Shown here: in pieces, positions 1 through 7,088 of the stretch
How positions within the stretch are numbered: the first letter of the stretch is position 1
Layout of the letters: each line of letters starts with the position of its first letter
From: Bacteroides sp.
GTDB taxonomy: Bacteria > Bacteroidota > Bacteroidia > Bacteroidales > Muribaculaceae
Direction: 5' to 3'
NCBI GenBank assembly: GCA_023663525.1
Contig: JAMPHF010000002.1
Coordinates: 927,248-966,005 of the forward strand
DNA: 38,758 bases
Notes under the pieces: model-generated
Database searches by the model: none
What the model was told of the DNA's origin: nothing
The model's input: the letters and a program-made list of their open reading frames with translations, nothing else
Translations under genes and position numbers: made by a program

Positions 1-35
1 GGCACACCCGGAGAGCTGACCGAAAAAACGAACTA

Positions 36-142
<107 letters not shown>

Positions 143-148
143 CTAAGT

Positions 149-196
149 GCCGGAGTCAAGGATGACACAACGTCAACCTCGACTCCGGCTTTTTTA
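149..196 (+). terminator. Intrinsic terminator of the rRNA operon
   Basis: A perfect 9-bp GC-rich stem (149-157 with 181-189) is followed by a run of T (190-195). It lies seven bases after the 5S rRNA and ends that operon. Confidence 0.85.
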
Positions 197-262
197 TGCG
201 CGCGTGGAACGGCCCGGTGATAAATATTTGCGATGAGAGGGGGATATGTGTGTGTTTTTTTG

Positions 263-270
263 TAATTTTG
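263..270 (+). promoter_or_regulatory. Probable purB promoter, -7 box
   Basis: TAATTTTG matches the Bacteroidetes -7 consensus TAnnTTTG, about 80 bases before purB. No clear TTTG is found 19-21 bases upstream, so the -33 half is weak and the call rests on the -7 box and on position after the rRNA terminator. Confidence 0.4.
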
Positions 271-350
271 CATTTCATAAGCGTACAGCCAAATTTAACT
301 GGGACGTTTGCTGATGTAAAACATAATCAATACCATTCAAAGAGATAGAA

Positions 351-1694
351 ATGAAACTTACTGAACTTACAGCTATTTCTCCGGTTGACGGACGTTATCG
401 TGGAAAGTGTGAGCGTCTTGACGAATATTTTTCCGAATTTGCGCTTATCCGCTATCGTGTGAAGGTTGAGGTTGAATATTTTATCGCCTTGTGCGAGATT
501 CCTCTACCTGCCCTTGCAGATTTTCCGACTGATAAATTCAGCAAGTTGCGTGAAATCTATCAATCGTTCACAGTCGAGGATGCCGCCAAGGTCAAGGAGA
601 TTGAGAGCGTGACGAATCATGATGTCAAGGCTGTGGAGTATTTCCTCAAGGAGCGTTTCGATTCTCTCGGCATTGAGAAGTATAAGGAGTATATCCATTT
701 CGGTCTGACGTCGCAGGATATTAACAACACGTCTGTCCCCATGTCGGTTGCCGATGCTCTGCGTGATGTGTACCGCCCACGCATTGTCGAGCTTATCGAA
801 CATCTTGAGTCGCGTGCCGAGGAATGGTATGACATTCCCATGCTCGCAAAGACCCACGGTCAGCCTGCTTCCCCGACACGTCTCGGTAAGGAGATCAAAG
901 TGTTCAGCTATCGTCTGAAGCGTCAGCTTGCAATCCTTGATGCCGTGACAATTTCAGGTAAATTCGGTGGCGCGACGGGTAATTTCAACGCTCACCTGTG
1001 TGCCTTCCCTTCGATTGACTGGCGTGGATTCGGCGCGAAGTTCCTTTCGGAGAAACTGGGCATTGAGCGCGAGGAATACACAACCCAGATTTCAAATTAC
1101 GATAATCTTGCCGCTCTTTTCGATGCGCTCGCGCGAATCAACAACATCATTCTCGACCTCGACCGCGACATGTGGATGTATATCTCCATGGAGTATTTCA
1201 AACAGAAAATCAAGGCCGGTGAGGTCGGATCATCGGCAATGCCTCATAAGGTGAACCCGATTGATTTTGAGAACTCCGAGGGTAATATCGGAATTGCAAA
1301 TGCCGTATTCGGTCACCTTGCAAGCAAGTTGCCAGTGTCGCGTCTGCAACGCGACCTGACGGACTCAACCGTGTTGCGTAATATCGGTGTGCCTTTGGCT
1401 CACACGCTCATTGCGGTGGCCTCCACCATGAAAGGACTTGGAAAACTTCTGCTGAACCGTGCGGCGATTGATGCCGACCTCGACAATACATGGAGTGTCG
1501 TTGCCGAAGCCATTCAGACTGTGCTCCGCCGCGAGGGCTATCCGAAACCCTACGAAACCCTCAAGGTACTTACGCGCAAGAATGAGGCTGTCACGGCTGA
1601 GAGCATCGCTCAGTTCATCGACACCCTCGCAGTATCGGATGATGTCAAGGCTGAATTGAAAAAGATCACACCCCACAGTTATACAGGTTATTGA
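351..1694 (+). CDS. purB: Adenylosuccinate lyase
   Basis: Cytosolic enzyme of purine synthesis. It removes fumarate from SAICAR in the IMP pathway and from adenylosuccinate in AMP synthesis. Belongs to the fumarase/aspartase superfamily. The opening residues (TAISPVDGRY) are typical of the E. coli-type PurB. The catalytic His lies in THGQP (His169). The superfamily signature GSSAMPHKVNP starts at residue 293 and carries the catalytic Ser295 on the mobile loop. 447 residues, against about 456 in E. coli, so full length. The ATG at 351 gives the natural N-terminus; as usual in this phylum there is no strong Shine-Dalgarno site. First gene of a plus-strand run with a small membrane protein, dxs, trkA and trkH. 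Confidence 0.97.
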   Translation: MKLTELTAISPVDGRYRGKCERLDEYFSEFALIRYRVKVEVEYFIALCEIPLPALADFPTDKFSKLREIYQSFTVEDAAKVKEIESVTNHDVKAVEYFLKERFDSLGIEKYKEYIHFGLTSQDINNTSVPMSVADALRDVYRPRIVELIEHLESRAEEWYDIPMLAKTHGQPASPTRLGKEIKVFSYRLKRQLAILDAVTISGKFGGATGNFNAHLCAFPSIDWRGFGAKFLSEKLGIEREEYTTQISNYDNLAALFDALARINNIILDLDRDMWMYISMEYFKQKIKAGEVGSSAMPHKVNPIDFENSEGNIGIANAVFGHLASKLPVSRLQRDLTDSTVLRNIGVPLAHTLIAVASTMKGLGKLLLNRAAIDADLDNTWSVVAEAIQTVLRREGYPKPYETLKVLTRKNEAVTAESIAQFIDTLAVSDDVKAELKKITPHSYTGY

Positions 1695-1720
1695 ATCTGA
1701 CGGGAGGAACATCAACGGAA

Positions 1721-1909
1721 ATGGACACATCCACAAAAATACGTTTCGGTTTCATTGCAGTGCTCTGGTTGTTGCTATGCTACATGGTAGTTGTATCACA
1801 GCCGTTCACGCTTTGGGTGGCTTTCGTCATCATAGCCTCCGGAATCATCGTGTGGGTGCCACTTTACAAGAAATATTATAAAAATGGAAAAAGAAACGAA
1901 GGCCGATAA
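1721..1909 (+). CDS. Small two-helix membrane protein, unknown function
   Basis: I do not recognise this 62-residue protein. It has a short polar start, a first hydrophobic helix (about residues 8-26), a short loop, and a second (about 29-49), ending in a very basic tail rich in Lys and Arg, which suggests the C-terminus faces the cytoplasm. The open frame extends back to a TTG at 1691 inside the purB stop region, but the ATG at 1721 is preferred; GGGAGG lies about 13 bases upstream. Its end overlaps the start of dxs by 26 bases in another frame, so translation of the two is probably coupled. Length, hydrophobic pattern and tight packing between purB and dxs argue that it is real. Confidence 0.6.
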   Translation: MDTSTKIRFGFIAVLWLLLCYMVVVSQPFTLWVAFVIIASGIIVWVPLYKKYYKNGKRNEGR

Positions 1910-3803
1910 GTATCCTCTCCTGTCGCACATCGATTCCCCTGCCGATTTGCGCAAACTCCCCGTGCAGGATCTCCCGCAGGTGTGCAGTGAGCTGCGCTCG
2001 TTTCTTATCAACTCATTGTCATCTCATCCCGGACATTTTGCCTCCAGCATGGGAGCGGTGGAGCTTACCGTTGCGCTTCACTACGTGTTCAACACCCCAT
2101 ACGATCGCATCGTGTGGGATGTCGGACATCAGGCCTATGGACACAAGATACTGACCGGTCGCCGTGACCGATTCGACACAAACCGAACGTTGGGCGGTCT
2201 CAGCGGCTTCCCATCGCCGAAGGAGAGCGAATATGACACGTTCACTGCCGGTCATGCCTCAAATTCCATCTCGGCGGCTCTCGGGATGACGGTCGCCAGC
2301 TCTCTCCAGAAGGAAAACCCTCCGCGCAACGTTGTGGCGGTAATCGGCGATGCCTCCATCAGCGGCGGTCTTGCCTTCGAGGGGCTGAACAATGCGGCCA
2401 ACGCTAATTCTAATCTCCTGATCATACTCAATGACAATGACATGTCGATTGACCGCAATGTCGGTTCACTCAACTCATATCTTGCCCATCTGACAACCTC
2501 AAAGGCATATAATAATTTCCGGTATAAATTCGCACGCTTCCTCCGCAAGAATCATCTCGTCACTGACAAGGGCAAGGGGATGATCATGCGTTTCAACAAT
2601 AGTCTGAAATCCTTGATAACGAAGGAGCAGAATATCTTCGAGGGGCTCAACATCCGCTATTTCGGTCCGTTTGACGGCCATGACCTCCCGACGATTATAA
2701 ATGTGCTTAATGAAATCAAAAATTTCAGCGGTCCGAGGATTCTCCATCTGCGGACTGTGAAAGGAAAGGGCTATGCTCCTGCCGAGAAAGACCCCTCACG
2801 GTGGCACGCTCCCGGAAAGTTTGATCCGGAGACAGGCAAGCAGATAAAAGATCCGGTGAAGAAAGCTCCTAAATATCAGGATGTCTTCGGGGAGACTCTC
2901 GTGACTCTCGCCAAGAACAATCCGAAGATTGTAGGAGTGACGGCAGCCATGTCGTCGGGTACGTCAATGAACAAACTTCAAAGCGTGTTTCCCGAAAGGA
3001 CTTTTGATGTGGGAATCTCCGAGGGACATGCCGTGACTTTCTCAGGAGGTATGGCCAAGGAGGGGATGAAGCCTTATGTGGCCATCTATTCCTCATTCCT
3101 CCAGCGAGCCTACAGCCATATCATTCATGACGTGGCCATCGAGGGGCTGCCTGTAACTTTTTGCCTTGACCGTGCAGGGCTTGTCGGAGAGGATGGCGCG
3201 ACCCATCACGGAGTCTTTGATTTGGAATATCTGCGCGGCATTCCCGGAATGACCGTGGCGGCTCCACGCAATCTCGACATGCTGCGTCACCTCATGGCGA
3301 CGGCTGAAAAATTCGATGGACCGTTTGCCATCCGCTATCCGCGCGGCAACGGGGAGGGTGACATCGCCGAGGAGATGCACCCGCTTCCGGTTGGAAAAGG
3401 TGAGAAACTTCATGACGGAAAAGATCTCGTGATCCTCACGCTCGGGACGGTCGCTTCGGATGCCTCCGGGGCCATAGAGCGAGCAGAGAAAGAACTCGGA
3501 GTCTCTATTGCCCACTATGATCTGATATTCCTCAAACCGATGGATATGGAAATCATCCGCACTGTTGCTGCGATGGGTGTCCCCGTCATAACCGTGGAGG
3601 ACGGTGTGGTTGAGGGAGGCATGGGGTCGGCTGTGCTTGAGGCATTTGCCGAACTTGGTGTCAATGTGCCCGTCCACCGTCTCGGTGTGCCTGACCGCTT
3701 CATCCCACAGGGTAAGACATCGGAGCTGAAGCACTTGTGCGGCTATGATGCCGAGGGTATCTATCAGACAATCTTGTCTGTGACTAATTCTACAAAAAAA
3801 TGA
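1884..3803 (+). CDS. dxs: 1-deoxy-D-xylulose-5-phosphate synthase
   Basis: First enzyme of the MEP isoprenoid pathway: joins pyruvate and glyceraldehyde 3-phosphate with thiamine diphosphate. Visible landmarks are SSHPGH (His48), [11 protein letters not shown], the thiamine-diphosphate motif GDASISGG from residue 155 with its partner Asn183 in ILNDNDMSI, the pyrimidine-binding domain with GEDGATHHG, and a C-terminal transketolase domain. 639 residues, slightly longer than the usual 620. The motif reads GDAS where E. coli has GDGA, still compatible with Mg2+ and cofactor binding. The ATG at 1884 overlaps the small membrane gene by 26 bases. ispE, a later step of the same pathway, lies at 34885-35706. 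Confidence 0.97.
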   Translation: MEKETKADKYPLLSHIDSPADLRKLPVQDLPQVCSELRSFLINSLSSHPGHFASSMGAVELTVALHYVFNTPYDRIVWDVGHQAYGHKILTGRRDRFDTNRTLGGLSGFPSPKESEYDTFTAGHASNSISAALGMTVASSLQKENPPRNVVAVIGDASISGGLAFEGLNNAANANSNLLIILNDNDMSIDRNVGSLNSYLAHLTTSKAYNNFRYKFARFLRKNHLVTDKGKGMIMRFNNSLKSLITKEQNIFEGLNIRYFGPFDGHDLPTIINVLNEIKNFSGPRILHLRTVKGKGYAPAEKDPSRWHAPGKFDPETGKQIKDPVKKAPKYQDVFGETLVTLAKNNPKIVGVTAAMSSGTSMNKLQSVFPERTFDVGISEGHAVTFSGGMAKEGMKPYVAIYSSFLQRAYSHIIHDVAIEGLPVTFCLDRAGLVGEDGATHHGVFDLEYLRGIPGMTVAAPRNLDMLRHLMATAEKFDGPFAIRYPRGNGEGDIAEEMHPLPVGKGEKLHDGKDLVILTLGTVASDASGAIERAEKELGVSIAHYDLIFLKPMDMEIIRTVAAMGVPVITVEDGVVEGGMGSAVLEAFAELGVNVPVHRLGVPDRFIPQGKTSELKHLCGYDAEGIYQTILSVTNSTKK

Positions 3804-3812
3804 CGTTGTGAG

Positions 3813-5147
3813 ATGAAAATTGTCATTGCCGGTTCTGGAGAAGTGGGGACCCATCTTGCCAAACTCTTGTCAAACGAGGAGCAGGACATCACCGTCGTGG
3901 ACAGTGACGGTGAGAAGCTCGCAATGCTTGACTCGAATTACAATTTGCTGACGTTCAAAGGCGCGCCGACTTCATTCTCGACTTTAAGACAAGCCGGTGT
4001 GGAGGGTAGCGACCTTTTCATTGCCGTCACGCCGTTTGAGACGCGCAACATCGTGGCCTGCGCGATAGCTAAGAGCCTCGGAGCCAAGAAAACGGTGGCA
4101 CGCATTGATAATTACGAGTTCCAGAATCCCGACAATCGTGATTTCTTCACCCACATCGGTGCGGACGACATGATTTATCCCGAATATCTTGCCGCGACCG
4201 AGATTATCCAGGCACTGCGCCACAACTGGGTGCGCCATTGGTTCGAGCTGCATGACGGCGAGCTTATCCTCGTCGGGGTCAAGCTGCGCGACAACGCACC
4301 GCTTAAAGGGAAGCAGCTCAAGGAGCTTGGCATGAGCGAACACAATTTCCATGTGGCAGCGATAAAGCGCAATCACGAGACGATCATTCCCGGTGGATTC
4401 GATTACCTGCGGACGAATGATATTGTCTATTTCATGACCACGCGTGACCATGTCGATTCGCTCGTCGAGCTGTGTGGAAAGACTCTCCACAAGATTCGCG
4501 ATGTGCTCATCATGGGCGGCAGCCGCATTGCAGTCAGGCTTTGCGCCATGGCAGGTGATGAATTCAATTTCAAAATCATGGACACTGACCGCGAGCGGTG
4601 TCTCGAACTCTCCGAGAAATGTCCGGACGCAAGCATAATCAACGCTGACGCGCGCGACACTGACGCGCTTCTCGATGTAGGCATCTCCGATATGGATGCG
4701 TTCATCGCTTTGGCCGACAGCAGCGAGACCAACATCCTGACTTGCCTTTCGGCAAAGGAGCTTGGTGTGGTCAAGACCATCGCCGAGGTGGAGAATCTTC
4801 AGTTCATATCCGAAGCCGAGGGTCTGAACATAGGCACCATCATCAACAAGAAACTCCTTGCATCGTCGAGGATATTCCAAATGCTGCTTGACCGTGACAC
4901 GTCCACTTCCAAGTGCATGGCACTCGCCGATGCGGAGGTCGCTGAGATTGAAGCCAAGGAAGGGTCGAAGATCACGCGTGCCGCTGTCAAGGACCTCCGC
5001 CTGTCGCGCGACATGACCATCGCCGGACTCATCCGTAACGGCAAGGGTCTGCTCGTTTCGGGCAACACGGTCATCGAACCGGGTGACCGTGTAGTCGTGT
5101 TCACGCTCAACGGCGTGATCCACAAGGTTGAAAAACTTTTCAAATAG
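3813..5147 (+). CDS. trkA: Trk potassium uptake regulator, NAD-binding
   Basis: Cytoplasmic gating subunit of the Trk/Ktr potassium transporter. Contains two tandem RCK units. The first Rossmann domain starts with GSGEVG (residues 7-12); a second begins near GGSRIA (235-240). Each is followed by a TrkA-C type domain, the last ending in a beta-rich stretch (PGDRVVVFTL). 444 residues, normal for a double-RCK TrkA. Two bases separate its stop from trkH, so the pair is translated together and forms one membrane complex. A long open frame on the opposite strand (3984-5123) is a codon-bias shadow. Confidence 0.95.
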   Translation: MKIVIAGSGEVGTHLAKLLSNEEQDITVVDSDGEKLAMLDSNYNLLTFKGAPTSFSTLRQAGVEGSDLFIAVTPFETRNIVACAIAKSLGAKKTVARIDNYEFQNPDNRDFFTHIGADDMIYPEYLAATEIIQALRHNWVRHWFELHDGELILVGVKLRDNAPLKGKQLKELGMSEHNFHVAAIKRNHETIIPGGFDYLRTNDIVYFMTTRDHVDSLVELCGKTLHKIRDVLIMGGSRIAVRLCAMAGDEFNFKIMDTDRERCLELSEKCPDASIINADARDTDALLDVGISDMDAFIALADSSETNILTCLSAKELGVVKTIAEVENLQFISEAEGLNIGTIINKKLLASSRIFQMLLDRDTSTSKCMALADAEVAEIEAKEGSKITRAAVKDLRLSRDMTIAGLIRNGKGLLVSGNTVIEPGDRVVVFTLNGVIHKVEKLFK

Positions 5148-5149
5148 GA

Positions 5150-6631
5150 ATGAAACTGCTCCGTTACAGTCCGCTTATAAACTTTCCGGTGATTCTCCGC
5201 ATCATCGGTCTGCTCCTTATAATTGAGGGTCTGTTTATCATCGTCCCGCTCATCACATGTCTTATTTACGGAGAGAATGACTGGATGTGCTTTCTGCTAA
5301 CCATGATTGTGACAAGCGTCTCGGGCTTGGTGATGGTTTTCGGTATAAAGCCACGCAATCCGCGCATGGGCAAGCGCGAGGGATTCCTTCTGGCGGCCTT
5401 GATATGGGTGTTTTTCTCGGCATTCGGCATGATTCCGTTCATATTCATGGACAGGCAACCAATGTCGGTCTCCGACGCCTTTTTTGAAGCCATGTCGGGC
5501 TTCACCACCACCGGCGCGACCGTAATGGACTCCATCAGCCATCTGAGTCACGGTGTGGTCATGTGGCGCAGCCTCATGCAATGGATAGGGGGCATGGGTA
5601 TAATCCTCTTTACGCTTGCAGTGGTCCCGATGCTCAACCATTCGGGTGGAATGCAGATGTTTAACGCCGAGGTGACGGGTATCACTCACGACAAGTTGCG
5701 TCCGCGCATCTCGCAGACAGCCAGAGGCTTGTGGCTTATCTATATTGTGCTGACGGTGTTGCTGTTCATCCTGCTTATCCTCGGTCCGATGGACACGTTC
5801 GAGGCTATCTGTCATGCGTTTAGCACGATGTCAACCGGCGGATTCTCCACTGCCGATGCGAGCATTGAGGCTTGGGATTCGGTGTATATTGAGGCGGTCA
5901 TGACCGTCTTCATGTTTCTCGGCGGGACGAGTTTCGTGTTGCTCTACCGTGCTGCCCACGGCGATTTCCGTCCGATTTGGAAGAACGATGTGTTTCGTGT
6001 CTACATTTGGATTATTCTTGTATGCTATGTGTTCTTCGTTATTGCGATTTTCTATCACGGGCAGGCATGGACATGGAAATCGGTGACGCTCGACCCTCTG
6101 TTTCAGATAGTCTCGACAATCACATCGACTGGCTATGAGGTTTCGGCATTCTCCTCATGGGGCACGTTTGTGCTCTCCATCTCGTTTGCGTTGATGTTTT
6201 TTGGCGCATGTGCCGGATCCACGAGCGGAGGAGCGAAGATTGACCGCCTTATCTATCTGCTGAAAAACTGCCGCAACGAGATTGTGCGTTGTGTCTATCC
6301 CAACAATATTTTCACCGTGCGTGTCAACGGTCGTGTCATACCTCATGAGACAGTCTCAAAAGTCATAGCTTTCCTGTGTCTCTACGTAATGATAATTATG
6401 TTCGGAGGCGTAGTTCTCACCGCCCTCGGACTGCCCCTTGTCGATTCATTCTTTTCAGCGTTCTCCTGCATAAGCAATACCGGTCTCGGAGCGGGCGTGA
6501 CCGGCTACGGAGGTTCCTATGCCATAGTTCCCGATGTCGGCAAATGGATTCTTGCCCTCATCATGATGACAGGCCGTCTCGAACTTTTCACCATCCTCAT
6601 CCTGTTCACCCCGACATTCTGGCGAAAATAA
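5150..6631 (+). CDS. trkH: Trk potassium transporter, pore subunit
   Basis: Inner-membrane K+ channel/transporter of the TrkH/KtrB superfamily, with four membrane-pore-membrane repeats. All four selectivity-filter segments are visible: TTTGAT (from residue 119), STGGF (228), TSTGY (325) and SNTGLG (442). The glycine of each filter is kept. 493 residues, close to E. coli TrkH. Starts two bases after the trkA stop. No clear intrinsic terminator follows before the AT-rich region at 6632-6821. Confidence 0.96.
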   Translation: MKLLRYSPLINFPVILRIIGLLLIIEGLFIIVPLITCLIYGENDWMCFLLTMIVTSVSGLVMVFGIKPRNPRMGKREGFLLAALIWVFFSAFGMIPFIFMDRQPMSVSDAFFEAMSGFTTTGATVMDSISHLSHGVVMWRSLMQWIGGMGIILFTLAVVPMLNHSGGMQMFNAEVTGITHDKLRPRISQTARGLWLIYIVLTVLLFILLILGPMDTFEAICHAFSTMSTGGFSTADASIEAWDSVYIEAVMTVFMFLGGTSFVLLYRAAHGDFRPIWKNDVFRVYIWIILVCYVFFVIAIFYHGQAWTWKSVTLDPLFQIVSTITSTGYEVSAFSSWGTFVLSISFALMFFGACAGSTSGGAKIDRLIYLLKNCRNEIVRCVYPNNIFTVRVNGRVIPHETVSKVIAFLCLYVMIIMFGGVVLTALGLPLVDSFFSAFSCISNTGLGAGVTGYGGSYAIVPDVGKWILALIMMTGRLELFTILILFTPTFWRK

Positions 6632-6695
6632 CCATAAATGCGGATTTAACATTATTTAAGTATTGATCTTTGTGTCGTAATTGATTGATAGCCTG

Positions 6696-6716
6696 ATATA
6701 TATATATATATATATA
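6696..6716. repeat. (AT)n microsatellite
   Basis: About ten uninterrupted AT dinucleotides, ending 11 bases before the -33 box of the peptide promoter. Tracts like this can change length by slippage. Here it would sit in an UP-element position. Confidence 0.9.
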
Positions 6717-6727
6717 ATTTGTGCGCG

Positions 6728-6759
6728 TTTGCTTAATTCGATGTAAATCTTTATATTTG
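6728..6759 (+). promoter_or_regulatory. Strong Bacteroidetes promoter for the peptide/lipoprotein pair
   Basis: TTTG (6728-6731), a 20-base spacer, then TATATTTG (6752-6759), an exact match to TTTG / TAnnTTTG. The predicted start is near 6765, giving a leader of about 57 bases before the ATG at 6822. It is one of the two best promoter matches in the window, with the trigger factor promoter at 26688-26718. Confidence 0.75.
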
Positions 6760-6821
6760 TGAGATTTATAACCATATCACTTTAGTAATACATAAGACAA
6801 CCAAATAAAAAGTAAAAAACT

Positions 6822-6935
6822 ATGAACAAGAAAAAAACTTACGTTGCTCCTACCGCTGAACACCTTGAGGTCAGCGTCGAGAAAGGCTTTGCTGCATCTG
6901 CCGAGCATGGCAATGCCACCAGACCCTGGGGATAA
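6822..6935 (+). CDS. 37-residue peptide with YxxP N-terminal motif, possible modified-peptide precursor
   Basis: Short gene with ATG at 6822 and TAA at 6933. The product begins with Lys-rich MNKKKTYVAP, then an amphipathic stretch with GFAAS at 22-26, and ends AEHGNATRPWG. It has no hydrophobic signal peptide. It sits 57 bases behind a consensus promoter and about 150 bases before the lipoprotein gene, so it is very likely expressed. From memory, Bacteroidales genomes hold many short proteins of the form K-x-Y-x-x-P followed by GFAxS and a C-terminal Trp; their role is unclear to me. Tyr7-x-x-Pro10 resembles the leader motif bound by PqqD-like recognition proteins in lasso-peptide systems, and a PqqD-like gene lies 7 kb away. 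Precursor status is inference; a leader-type regulatory peptide is the alternative. Confidence 0.65.
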   Translation: MNKKKTYVAPTAEHLEVSVEKGFAASAEHGNATRPWG

Positions 6936-6986
6936 AAAATCAGAATCGCCCCATTAACCAATCATTCCTTTTCAAAGGCCATTGTA

Positions 6987-7063
6987 GAGCATGTCGCAGA
7001 GAGCTTGTCGTCATGCTCAATAGCTCATTGTAAATCGGTGGGTGGATAATAAATGCATCCACC
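6987..7063 (+). promoter_or_regulatory. Two hairpins between peptide and lipoprotein genes
   Basis: A 7-bp stem (6987-6993 with 7012-7018) and a second 7-bp stem (7041-7047 with 7057-7063) lie in the 153-base gap. Neither is followed by a T-run, and no new TAnnTTTG box is seen. They may pause, protect or partly attenuate a transcript that continues into the lipoprotein gene. Confidence 0.35.
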
Positions 7064-7088
7064 GAAAAATTTCAACCTTAAAATCAAT

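Noticed and set aside
3984..5123. A 379-residue open frame on the minus strand, antisense to trkA.
   Set aside because: It lies wholly inside the well-supported trkA gene, has no family features, and such long antisense frames are common where codon bias avoids stops in the opposite frame. The same holds for the 253-residue frame at 3093-3854.
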